DNA from: an uncultured Clostridia bacterium | GTDB taxonomy: Bacteria; Bacillota; Clostridia; Oscillospirales; JAAYOS01 | DNA: 64,000 nucleotides | NCBI GenBank assembly: GCA_947593925.1 | Contig: CANQDU010000008.1 | Coordinates: forward strand, 1 to 64,000 | Direction: 5' to 3' | Shown here: positions 1 through 7,293 of the stretch, piece after piece | How positions within the stretch are numbered: the stretch's first letter is position 1 | Layout: each line of letters opens with the position of its first letter | The notes under the pieces: generated by a model | What the model was told of the DNA's origin: nothing | Seen by the model: only the letters and a program-made list of their open reading frames with translations | Database searches by the model: none | Program-made: the position numbers and the translations under genes

Positions 1-36
1 CTCTCAATCACTGTTGCACTTAACTTGACAATTCAC

Positions 37-269
37 CAATCCGTTTTTTCCGGCGGCGTGTACGTCGGAAAAAACTCCTCTCGCGGAGCGTGCGTCGATT
101 TTCCGCCGAAGGCGGAAAACTCGGCGCGTAGCGGAGCGCCCGCTGTCGGTAGGGCTTTGCCCTATCCGACAGCTTCACTCAGAATTGCGCCTGCGCAATT
201 CCGAGTGAACTTCTCGCAGTAAACGGATAGAGGAGCGCGCTATGCGCGCTCCTCTATCCGTTTACTGCG
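37..269. repeat. Mosaic hairpin array R1 at the 3' end of the U32 peptidase gene
   Basis: No gene is credible in 1-239. The stretch is a chain of hairpins: module a (37-60), module b (92-118), a GTCGGTAGGGC / GCCCTATCCGAC stem (145-170), a TTCACTC / GAGTGAA stem with an inner GAATTGCGC stem (174-209), and a perfect 26-bp stem (215-240 with 244-269, loop TAT). The last stem contains the U32 stop codon (240-242), so one arm is coding sequence. Modules a, b, and the stems at 145 and 174 recur in the arrays at 13.2-13.5 kb and 63.0-63.35 kb. The terminal stem could also act as a transcription terminator. The first 36 bases show nothing I can assign. Confidence 0.85.
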
Positions 270-1478
270 ACGAAGTATTGCCTGCGGCTTCACATCCGGC
301 AGAAGCAGACGGTGCGTGAGCTGGTTCTTCGTCGCGCGCGGGACGCGCATCTCCGCGCCGTCCGCACTGAGCTCGAATATTTCGCGGACGCGCACCTTCT
401 CGGGGCGGCGTCCGGGCGAGAGAAGCTCCAGCTCCTCGTCCTCGCCGAACGGGTTCTTCAGCGAAACGAAAGCGTAATCGCCCTCGACGCGCTCCACCAC
501 CGCCGCGACCTCCCAGTCGCGGATATACCGCGAGTCGCCGGTGTACTGAAGTCCGTGCTTCGGCCGCTCGCGGAAGAACCCGTCGCAGTACGGCCGGTGG
601 CTGACCTTCCCGAGCTCCTCCTCCCACCGCTCGTCGAACGGACGCCCGGCGTACAGGTCGTCGAGCGCGCCGCGATAGGCGTAGGTGACGGCGGCTGCGT
701 AGTATTCGCTCTTGGAGCGTCCCTCTATCTTGAGGCTCGACGCGCCCGCCTCGATTATCCTGTCAAGGAGGCGTATCGCGTTGAGGTCCTTCGAGTTGAG
801 GATGTACGTCCCCTCGGGGTGCTCCTGCATCTCGTAGTATTCGCCGGGGCGGCTCTCCTCGACAAGATGGTAGCGCCAGCGGCAGGGCTGCGCGCACTCG
901 CCTCGGTTCCCGTCCCTACCCGCCATATACTCCGAGAGAAGACAGCGCCCCGAAAAGCTGACGCACATCGCGCCGTGGACGAACGCCTCCAAATCAAGCT
1001 CCTTCGGTGTGTTCGCGCGTATCGACGCTATCTCGTCCAAGGTGAGCTCTCGCGCGAGTATGACGCGCTTCGCGCCGAGGTCGTGCCACATCCGCGCGGA
1101 CGCGCTGTTCGTGATGCCAGCCTGCGTGGACATGTGTACCTCAAGCGACGGCGCGGCGCGCTTCACTAGGCCGAGCACTCCCGCGTCCGCGACTATCGCC
1201 GCGTCAAGCCCGCTCTCCTCCGCCGTGCGCGCGAGGCGCGCCGCGCCCTCGAGCTCGTCCTCGTGCGCGACGGTGTTTATCGTTATATACGCCCGCGCGC
1301 CGGCGGCATGGGCGAGGCGCGCCGCCTCCGCAAGAGTCTCCTCGCGGAAGTTTCCCGCGGCGGCGCGCATACCGTACCTGTCCGCCGCGAGGTAGACCGC
1401 GTCCGCGCCGTAGGCGAGCGCCATCTTCAGCTTGGACATGTCCCCCGCGGGACTCAGAAGCTCGACTTTTCGCATCAT
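240..1478 (-). CDS. Peptidase U32 family protein (YhbU/TrhP-like)
   Basis: A 412-residue protein of the U32 family. Bacterial relatives (TrhP/YegQ type) act in 5-hydroxyuridine modification of tRNA, others are collagenase-like; the sequence does not decide between them. It opens with the typical VELLSPAGD strand, followed by a GADAVYL motif near residue 25 and a VHMSTQAGITN motif near residue 115. The conserved Cys cluster is present (AMCVSFSGRC then GECAQPCRW, about residues 165-200), as expected for the cofactor-binding site in the tRNA-modifying members. Two ATGs are possible (1478 or 1475); the first overlaps the upstream fusion gene's stop as ATGA. It is the last gene of the tagA-thyX operon, and its stop codon lies inside a 26-bp hairpin. 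Confidence 0.9.
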   Translation of the reverse strand: MMRKVELLSPAGDMSKLKMALAYGADAVYLAADRYGMRAAAGNFREETLAEAARLAHAAGARAYITINTVAHEDELEGAARLARTAEESGLDAAIVADAGVLGLVKRAAPSLEVHMSTQAGITNSASARMWHDLGAKRVILARELTLDEIASIRANTPKELDLEAFVHGAMCVSFSGRCLLSEYMAGRDGNRGECAQPCRWRYHLVEESRPGEYYEMQEHPEGTYILNSKDLNAIRLLDRIIEAGASSLKIEGRSKSEYYAAAVTYAYRGALDDLYAGRPFDERWEEELGKVSHRPYCDGFFRERPKHGLQYTGDSRYIRDWEVAAVVERVEGDYAFVSLKNPFGEDEELELLSPGRRPEKVRVREIFELSADGAEMRVPRATKNQLTHRLLLPDVKPQAILRRSKRIEERA

Positions 1479-3250
1479 TCCGTACCGTAAGCGCCGGGGT
1501 TGGCATTGATTATCGCCTGCTGCTCATCCGCCGTGCGGACAAACTCGTGCGTGCCCTCCTCGGTGAGCGCGTAGTAGTAGTTGTCCGTTTCCTCCGGGCG
1601 AAGCGCCGCGCGTATCGCCGCGAGACCCGGATTGCAGATAGGTCCGGGCGGGAGGCCCATGTACTTGTAGGTGTTGTACGGGCTGTCTATTGCCAGATCC
1701 TCGAGCGACAGATACTGCTTGCGCTCCTCGAGGACGTACTGTATCGTCGCATCTATCTGAAGATACGGCTCCGGCCAGTTGTCAAGGCGGTTGTGTATGA
1801 CCGACGAGATGAGCGGCATTTCGCTCGTGCTCGCCGCCTCCTTCTCTATCATCGAGGCAAGGGTGAGCACGTCGTGGACGCTCATGCCCATCTCCTCCGC
1901 CTCCGCGCGCAGATCCTCGTCAAACTTGTTCGAGAAGTCGTTGAGGAAGCGGTTTATCGCGTTTACCGGGTTCTCGTCCACATAGAAGGTGTGGCTGTTC
2001 GGGAACATATAGCCCTCGAGCCGGTTCACGTCTCCGAGCGGCACGTCCTCGAGGAAGGAATACTCGAAGTCGTAGTTCGCGCAGACATCCGCGAGATCCT
2101 CGTAGCTTGCGACGCCGTTCTCCTCGAGCCGCCGCAGTATCTGCTCGACGGTGTAGCCCTCCGGGATGGTTACGTCCACCGTCGCGCGGTAGGACGAGTT
2201 CTCGCGCATGGCGTTTATCAGCGCGCGGTAGTCCATGATGGCGTTCACGTTGTACACGCCGGGGGAGATCTTCTCCTCCGCGTCGAATATTTTTCCGAAT
2301 ATCTCAAAGAGCCACGGGCGCTTGATCATGCCCGCCTCCGCGAGCTTATCCGCGACCGCGCTCACGTCGTCCGTCTCGAGCACGGTTATAGTCGCATCGC
2401 TGTCCTCCGCCGTGAGGCCGAGGAGATCGTCCGCGCACATCCAGCCGAAGCCCGCGAGCGCGGCGCTTATGCCTATGACGCAGAGGAACCAGATAAGCGC
2501 GCCGAAGCATCCGAGCCTGCGCTTTCTCGGGCGCGTCTCGGGCTCCTCGTCCTCCTCGGGGAGCTCCGCCTCCGCGGGAAGCTCCTCCTCGGCATCGTCC
2601 GGCTCCTCCTCGGCGCGCGCGACGCTCCTTGCGATGTTCTGCTCTATTGCCGACTCGATGGTGTTCTGCGCCGTGCTGACGCGGCAGACGCACCTGTCGC
2701 TCACGACGACGTTCATCCACTCGTCCGTGTCCTCCGAGGGCACCGTTTCGAGCAGTGCGTCCTCACGGGCGACGCCGCACTTCGTGCCGTGGTAGCCCGC
2801 AAGCCATCTGTCGTAATATCCCATCCCCCGGCCGAGGCGGCTGCCGTCCGTGCCGAACGCGGCTCCCGGTATGAGCGCGATGTCTATCTCGTCCGGGTCA
2901 GCCGCGGGGAAGGACGCCGGCGGCTCGGGTATCCCGAAGGCGTTCGTCTCGCTCAGGTCGTCCGGAGAGGTTATCTCGACGGCGCTCATCTCCGCGCCGT
3001 CCACGCGCGGCACGAACACCCTCCGCCCGCCGTGCAGCAGCACGGGAATGAGCTTTCGGGTGTCCACCTCGCTTCCGACGGAGACGTAGCAGAAAACCGT
3101 CGCCGCCGAGCGCATCTCGGGAAGGGACGCAAGCTCGCGCAGCACCGCGAGGTCCTTTTCGGACTTCTCCTCGGGGGTGAGGGCGGCGGCGCGCTCCTTC
3201 ATCTTCCGCCGCAGCTGTTCTTTTGCTTCAAAAATGTTGTTCTCTTCCAT
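1475..3250 (-). CDS. Fusion of 5-formyltetrahydrofolate cyclo-ligase and MltG endolytic transglycosylase
   Basis: One 591-residue reading frame joins two normally separate proteins. Residues about 5-195 are a complete 5-FCL/MTHFS domain (folate one-carbon salvage), with the basic N-terminal helix and the GRGMGYYDRW nucleotide motif near residue 140. A long acidic Glu/Asp/Pro linker follows, then an RPRKRR basic stretch and one membrane helix near 250-272. The rest is a YceG/MltG domain, which cuts nascent peptidoglycan outside the membrane, with the catalytic Glu in an SMIEKEA motif near residue 470. The topology fits a cytoplasmic enzyme tethered to a periplasm-facing lytic enzyme. No internal start or stop separates the domains. 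I chose the ATG at 3250, preceded by GAGG, over a TTG at 3262. Confidence 0.9.
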   Translation of the reverse strand: MEENNIFEAKEQLRRKMKERAAALTPEEKSEKDLAVLRELASLPEMRSAATVFCYVSVGSEVDTRKLIPVLLHGGRRVFVPRVDGAEMSAVEITSPDDLSETNAFGIPEPPASFPAADPDEIDIALIPGAAFGTDGSRLGRGMGYYDRWLAGYHGTKCGVAREDALLETVPSEDTDEWMNVVVSDRCVCRVSTAQNTIESAIEQNIARSVARAEEEPDDAEEELPAEAELPEEDEEPETRPRKRRLGCFGALIWFLCVIGISAALAGFGWMCADDLLGLTAEDSDATITVLETDDVSAVADKLAEAGMIKRPWLFEIFGKIFDAEEKISPGVYNVNAIMDYRALINAMRENSSYRATVDVTIPEGYTVEQILRRLEENGVASYEDLADVCANYDFEYSFLEDVPLGDVNRLEGYMFPNSHTFYVDENPVNAINRFLNDFSNKFDEDLRAEAEEMGMSVHDVLTLASMIEKEAASTSEMPLISSVIHNRLDNWPEPYLQIDATIQYVLEERKQYLSLEDLAIDSPYNTYKYMGLPPGPICNPGLAAIRAALRPEETDNYYYALTEEGTHEFVRTADEQQAIINANPGAYGTE

Positions 3251-3258
3251 AGCAGTCC

Positions 3259-4263
3259 TCAAACGATAGGATTAAGGAACGGAGCGGGGCCGCCGCCGAG
3301 CGTCAGCGCCGCGAGGTCGCCGGGGGTGATGCTCACCGTGCCGGTCCTCTCTCCGACGGCAGCGACGCCGTCCCGAACGGAAACACGTCCCGACAGCTCG
3401 GGCAGCTCCGTATCCTCCACCTCTATCTCAAAATCTCCCGGGCGGCGCTTCAGTCCCGCCTCGACCACGGTCTTCGGGTCGAGGGCGCGGATCATTCCGA
3501 ACCGCCTCGCCCCGTGCGGACACGCCGGCGCGCAGAGCGTCGCCGTATCCGTCGCGAACCTGTCCATCACCGCGAGGCGCAGAGCGTTGAACTCCGGCTC
3601 GTCCTCGCAGAAAAGCTCGTCTATCACCGCCGCGCCGCCGTCCTCGCGGCAGAGCGCGTAGCCGATGATCTCTCCCTCGCGCAGGACGGCGAGCATCGCG
3701 CCGCCGCGCGCGTATTCCGCTTCCGCCGCCGCGCGCCACATATCGCGGCTCCGCGCCTGGTGGCTCCTCCACCGCGCGACCTGCGTGAATATCTCCTCGC
3801 ACTCCGGCGCGCGCTCCGGCGGCAGCTCCGCGACCTTCTCGTCCGACGGCGCTATCGCCGCGCGGCGCTCCGCCGAATACTCTATCGAAAACATCTCGGC
3901 AAAGCCGAGGGAGCGGTAGAACGCGAACTCCTCGTCCCCGCGCGGCCGCACCGTCGCGGCGGCGGTGCCGCGGTCCCGCGCCGCCGCAAGCGACGCCGTA
4001 ACGAGCTCGCGAAGCCCGCCCTCGTCCCGCGCCGCCGCGCCGAAGATGTACGCCGCCGCGAGTTCTCCCGCGCCGGGTATTCGGAGCGGCTCGATGGAGC
4101 ACAGTACGACGCCCTCCGTACGTCCGTCACGCTCGAGGACGAGCGTCCTCTCCGGCGCCGCGAGCGCGGCATATACCCCGGCAAGCGCTTCTCCGTCCGG
4201 CAGAAGCTCGCTCCACAGTCCGCGAAGCGCCGCGAGGTCAGCTTTATCGGCTCTTCTTATCAT
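3259..4263 (-). CDS. Eis-like GNAT acetyltransferase
   Basis: A 334-residue protein with a GNAT fold at the N-terminus (LEVE-type strand TLVLERDGRTEGVVLCS near 40-55, then YRSLGFAEMF near 117) and a second GNAT-like half around 150-250. It ends in a beta-rich tail (GRVSVRDGVAAVG...) like the SCP2-type C-terminus of Eis/acetyltransferase-domain proteins. Relatives use acetyl-CoA to modify amines, but the substrate here cannot be read from the sequence. Its start overlaps the thyX stop as ATGA, with GGGAG inside the thyX end as ribosome site, so it is translationally coupled. Confidence 0.8.
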   Translation of the reverse strand: MIRRADKADLAALRGLWSELLPDGEALAGVYAALAAPERTLVLERDGRTEGVVLCSIEPLRIPGAGELAAAYIFGAAARDEGGLRELVTASLAAARDRGTAAATVRPRGDEEFAFYRSLGFAEMFSIEYSAERRAAIAPSDEKVAELPPERAPECEEIFTQVARWRSHQARSRDMWRAAAEAEYARGGAMLAVLREGEIIGYALCREDGGAAVIDELFCEDEPEFNALRLAVMDRFATDTATLCAPACPHGARRFGMIRALDPKTVVEAGLKRRPGDFEIEVEDTELPELSGRVSVRDGVAAVGERTGTVSITPGDLAALTLGGGPAPFLNPIV

Positions 4264-5045
4264 TTCGCACTCCCGTCGTCATTCTTCTTCGGCGCGAGGT
4301 ACTTCGCGCGCATCTCCGCCGCCCTGCCGCAGCTCATCTTCCCCTCGGGGCACGGGCCGCGCAGGCAGGCGGGTCCGCTGTCCCGGAAGAGCTCGGGCGA
4401 GACCTCCATGACGAGCTCGCGCATCCTCGCGGCGAGCTCGCGTATCTCCCACTGGGCGCGGTTGCACATCCTCTGCGAGAAGAAGTTCTTGAGTGACCGC
4501 GCGTTCATCGTCATCACTATCTGCGTCGTGCAGGCGTTCGGCAGGACGTAGCGCGCGTCCTCGCCCGCGCGCTTCCGCGCGGCGGACTTCGACGCCTTGT
4601 CGAGCTTTCCTTCCGCCTCGAGCTCCGAGCAGTATTTCTTGTATAGGATGTTCGAGAGCTTCTTGTAGCTCGCGCGGTCGTCCGCCATGGCGCGCTCGAA
4701 CTCCTCCGCCGCCTCGGGCACCGCCGCTATCGCGGGCGGCGTGACGTACTCAAAGTCCTTCTCGCTCACATACCTCTGGCTCTTGACGCTGTACGACGCG
4801 AGGCGATGCCGCGTTATCTGCGCGAGCAGCGAGCGGCTGACGCCCTCGATGGCAAAGGTGTAGCTTGCGTGCTCTATCGGGCTCTCATGGCCGAGGGACG
4901 CGAGCATCTCAACAAATTCGCGGGCCTTCTCCGGCGTCATGCCGTCCCGAAGCTCGCCCGCCGTGGAGTTCGAGTAGCAGTTCTTTGCCGCGAGCGCGAC
5001 AAGCTCCACCGGGCTCGGGGTGTGTGCAAGCAGAATAACATTCAT
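4260..5045 (-). CDS. thyX: FAD-dependent thymidylate synthase ThyX
   Basis: A 261-residue flavin-dependent thymidylate synthase that makes dTMP from dUMP using methylene-THF and NADPH. The family's signature RHR-x7-S is present as RHRLASYSVKS near residue 80, and the usual HESPIEH motif sits near residue 54. No thyA is visible in the window. The gene starts right after the tagA stop; the ribosome site AAGGAGG is embedded in the last codons of tagA. The co-transcribed 5-FCL domain is also folate-related, which makes a functional link plausible. Confidence 0.96.
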   Translation of the reverse strand: MNVILLAHTPSPVELVALAAKNCYSNSTAGELRDGMTPEKAREFVEMLASLGHESPIEHASYTFAIEGVSRSLLAQITRHRLASYSVKSQRYVSEKDFEYVTPPAIAAVPEAAEEFERAMADDRASYKKLSNILYKKYCSELEAEGKLDKASKSAARKRAGEDARYVLPNACTTQIVMTMNARSLKNFFSQRMCNRAQWEIRELAARMRELVMEVSPELFRDSGPACLRGPCPEGKMSCGRAAEMRAKYLAPKKNDDGSAK

Positions 5046-5780
5046 CTATTTTGCCTCCTTTTTGCGGCGGCGAGCCTCCTTTTTGGCGGCGCGCAGGAAT
5101 TTCGGCAGGCGCATCATGCGCCCTATGCGGCTCGGCTGGCGCAGGAGCCGCCAGAACCACTCGAGGCCGAGCTTTATGAATATCTTCGGCGCGCGCTTCG
5201 TTTCGCCCGCGAACACGTCGAGCGAGCCTCCGAGGCCGATAGCGAGCTTGCAGCCCATCGCGCCGAGGTTTTCCGATATGAATTTTTCCTGACGGGGTGA
5301 GCCGAGGCAGACGTACACCGCGTCCGCGCCGGACGCGCGGACCTCCGCGGCGGCGGCCGCGTCGTCCTTGAAGTATCCGTCGTGCGTACCTGCAATTTTG
5401 AGGCCGGGCGCGGTCTGCGTCATCTTCTCCGCCGCGCGCTCGGCTATGCCGGGCTTCGCGCCGAGGAGATAGAGCGAGTCGCCGCGCCGCGCGAACACCG
5501 GAAGCAGCGCTTCCGCGACCTCCACCCCCGCGACCTTCTCCTTGAGCGGCGTGCCGAGTATCCGGCTCGCCTTCACGACGCCCACGCCGTCCGGCAGGAC
5601 GAGGTCGGCGCGGTTCAGTATGCCGCGCAGCGTGTCGTCGGTCTGCGCGTCGTAGACTATCTCCGAGTTGGGCGTGACGATGTAGTGGGAGCCGCCGTCG
5701 AGCAGCGCTTCCGCGCGCTTGAGCGCCTCCGCCATGTTTACGTTGTCAAATCCGACGCCGAGTATGTCCGTTCTCTGCAA
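5046..5780 (-). CDS. tagA: WecG/TagA-family N-acetylmannosaminyltransferase
   Basis: A 244-residue GT26 enzyme. TagA transfers ManNAc from UDP-ManNAc to undecaprenyl-PP-GlcNAc, the second step of the wall-teichoic-acid linkage unit. Family features are visible: ITPNSEIV near residue 36, the ADLVLPDGVGVV motif near 60 with the catalytic Asp, LYLLGAKPG near 105, and CLGSPRQEKFI near 160. The C-terminus is basic (KKEARRRKKEAK), as in membrane-associated members. The start is a TTG preceded by GGAGG. It is first in its operon, behind a good promoter. TagO and MnaA homologues lie at 31-34 kb and complete the pathway. Confidence 0.92.
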   Translation of the reverse strand: MQRTDILGVGFDNVNMAEALKRAEALLDGGSHYIVTPNSEIVYDAQTDDTLRGILNRADLVLPDGVGVVKASRILGTPLKEKVAGVEVAEALLPVFARRGDSLYLLGAKPGIAERAAEKMTQTAPGLKIAGTHDGYFKDDAAAAAEVRASGADAVYVCLGSPRQEKFISENLGAMGCKLAIGLGGSLDVFAGETKRAPKIFIKLGLEWFWRLLRQPSRIGRMMRLPKFLRAAKKEARRRKKEAK

Positions 5781-5842
5781 GGAAACCCCTCCGTTCCCCT
5801 CGGGGTCTGTCCCCGAAAATGCCTTTTCCGGCAGTTTAAGCT

Positions 5843-5871
5843 ATTGTACCATATCGGGAGGAATATTTCAA
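5843..5871 (-). promoter_or_regulatory. Promoter of the tagA-thyX operon
   Basis: Reading the minus strand, a TTGAAA -35 box (5866-5871) is followed after 17 bases by a TACAAT -10 box (5843-5848). It lies about 60 bases upstream of the tagA start and just after the amidase stop at 5890. Confidence 0.75.
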
Positions 5872-5889
5872 CCTCGCGCGGAAATTCCC

Positions 5890-7218
5890 TCAGAGCGCCG
5901 GGCGCGCGACGCCCGGAACCAGCCTTTCGACCGCGAGCGCCGCCGCGAGCAGACGGCGCTCGTCCGCGCCGTAGAGTATGACGCCGCGCGGCGTGCCGTC
6001 CTCGCCCATGCGGAGCGGGACGCTGAGCGATGGGAATCCCGCGACGTGCATGACGTTCGTGGGGCCGGTCATGACGCACGCATCGACGTCCTTCAGCTCC
6101 TCCGCCATCTCCGCGCGAAGGCGCTTCCGCTCCGCCATCGCCTCAAGGTAGGGCGCGTCGTCGAGCCTCCCGGACGCCTCGAGCGCGCCTTCGAGGTGCG
6201 TAATGCCGTAGGGCATCCGGGACGGGTCCTCCCGGTAGAAGTCCGCTATATCGCGAAGCGTCTTCCGCTTCGTGTTCGACGAAGCGAGGTATTCTTCTAG
6301 GTCATGCATGAACTCGCAGCGCATTATCTCCGTCATCTGCGGACTAAAGGGCCGGTTGACTTCCGTAAGCTCCGCGCCCTCCGCGCGGAGCGCCGCGAGG
6401 AGCGCCTCCGTCCCCTCCTCCGAGCAGGGCGGCGAGATTTTGTCGCGGTTCGCGAGGTTTACCGCTATCCTGAGCCGCCGTGGGGCGGCGGGCGTCACGC
6501 CGGACGCGGCGCCGTCGCCCATGGCGGCGGCGAGCAGCATTGCTCCGTCGAGGTCGCGCGCTATCGCTCCGGCGCTGTCGAGCGTGTGCGATATGGGGAC
6601 TATTCCCCGCCCGGAGAGCGTCCCGGCGGCGGACTTGAGACCCGCGCAGCCGTTCGCCGCGGCGCAGACGACGACCGAAAAGCTCGTGTCGGTGCCGACC
6701 GCCGCCGCGCAGAACCCGGCGGAAACCGCCACGGCAGACCCGGTGCTCGACCCGCTCGGGTCGGCGTCCGCGCGGTACGCGCTCCGCACCTGTCCCCCGC
6801 GCGAGCTGAAACCGTTCGGCATGCCGCGCGAGGTGAAGTTTGCAAACTCGGTCATGTTCGTCTTGCCGAGTATCAACGCTCCCGCGCGGCGGAGGTTTGC
6901 AATGACCGGCGCGTCTGCGTCCGCGACATTGTCCTCGAGCGCGGCGCTCCCCGCCGTGGTGTGCAGCCCCGCGACGTCGATGTTGTCCTTGACGAGCACC
7001 GGCAGTCCGCAGAGCGGCATATCCTCTCCGGCGGGGCGCATATCTAGCTCACGGGCGCGGCGGAGCGCGTCCGGGGCGAGCTCCGCCACAGCGTTCAGCC
7101 TGCCGTCATACCGCTCTATCCGTTCGAGGTAAAAACGCACGAGCTCCTCCGCGCCTACCTTCCGTTCCCTTATCGCGCGCAGAAGCTCGCGCACCGTGAA
7201 GTCAAGTATCCCGTCCAC
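5890..7218 (-). CDS. Amidase signature family hydrolase
   Basis: A 442-residue amidase-signature enzyme, the fold of GatA and of many C-N hydrolases. The Ser-cisSer-Lys triad can be placed: Lys in VLVKDNID near residue 77, the cis-Ser in SGSSTGS near 155, and the nucleophile Ser in GTDTSFS near 176. In most relatives that last motif reads GTDTGGSIR, so the oxyanion-hole residues differ. GlnRS is encoded immediately upstream, so a role as GatA in tRNA-dependent amidation is unlikely; a stand-alone amidase is more probable. The substrate is unknown. It follows glnS with a 75-bp gap that contains a GC-rich hairpin. Confidence 0.85.
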   Translation of the reverse strand: MDGILDFTVRELLRAIRERKVGAEELVRFYLERIERYDGRLNAVAELAPDALRRARELDMRPAGEDMPLCGLPVLVKDNIDVAGLHTTAGSAALEDNVADADAPVIANLRRAGALILGKTNMTEFANFTSRGMPNGFSSRGGQVRSAYRADADPSGSSTGSAVAVSAGFCAAAVGTDTSFSVVVCAAANGCAGLKSAAGTLSGRGIVPISHTLDSAGAIARDLDGAMLLAAAMGDGAASGVTPAAPRRLRIAVNLANRDKISPPCSEEGTEALLAALRAEGAELTEVNRPFSPQMTEIMRCEFMHDLEEYLASSNTKRKTLRDIADFYREDPSRMPYGITHLEGALEASGRLDDAPYLEAMAERKRLRAEMAEELKDVDACVMTGPTNVMHVAGFPSLSVPLRMGEDGTPRGVILYGADERRLLAAALAVERLVPGVARPAL

Positions 7219-7293
7219 GCTTTTCCTCCCGTCAGTATTCTCTTAATAAAGCTCGTCCGGGGCGGCGGGACGCCTCCCCGGACGGAAACCGGC

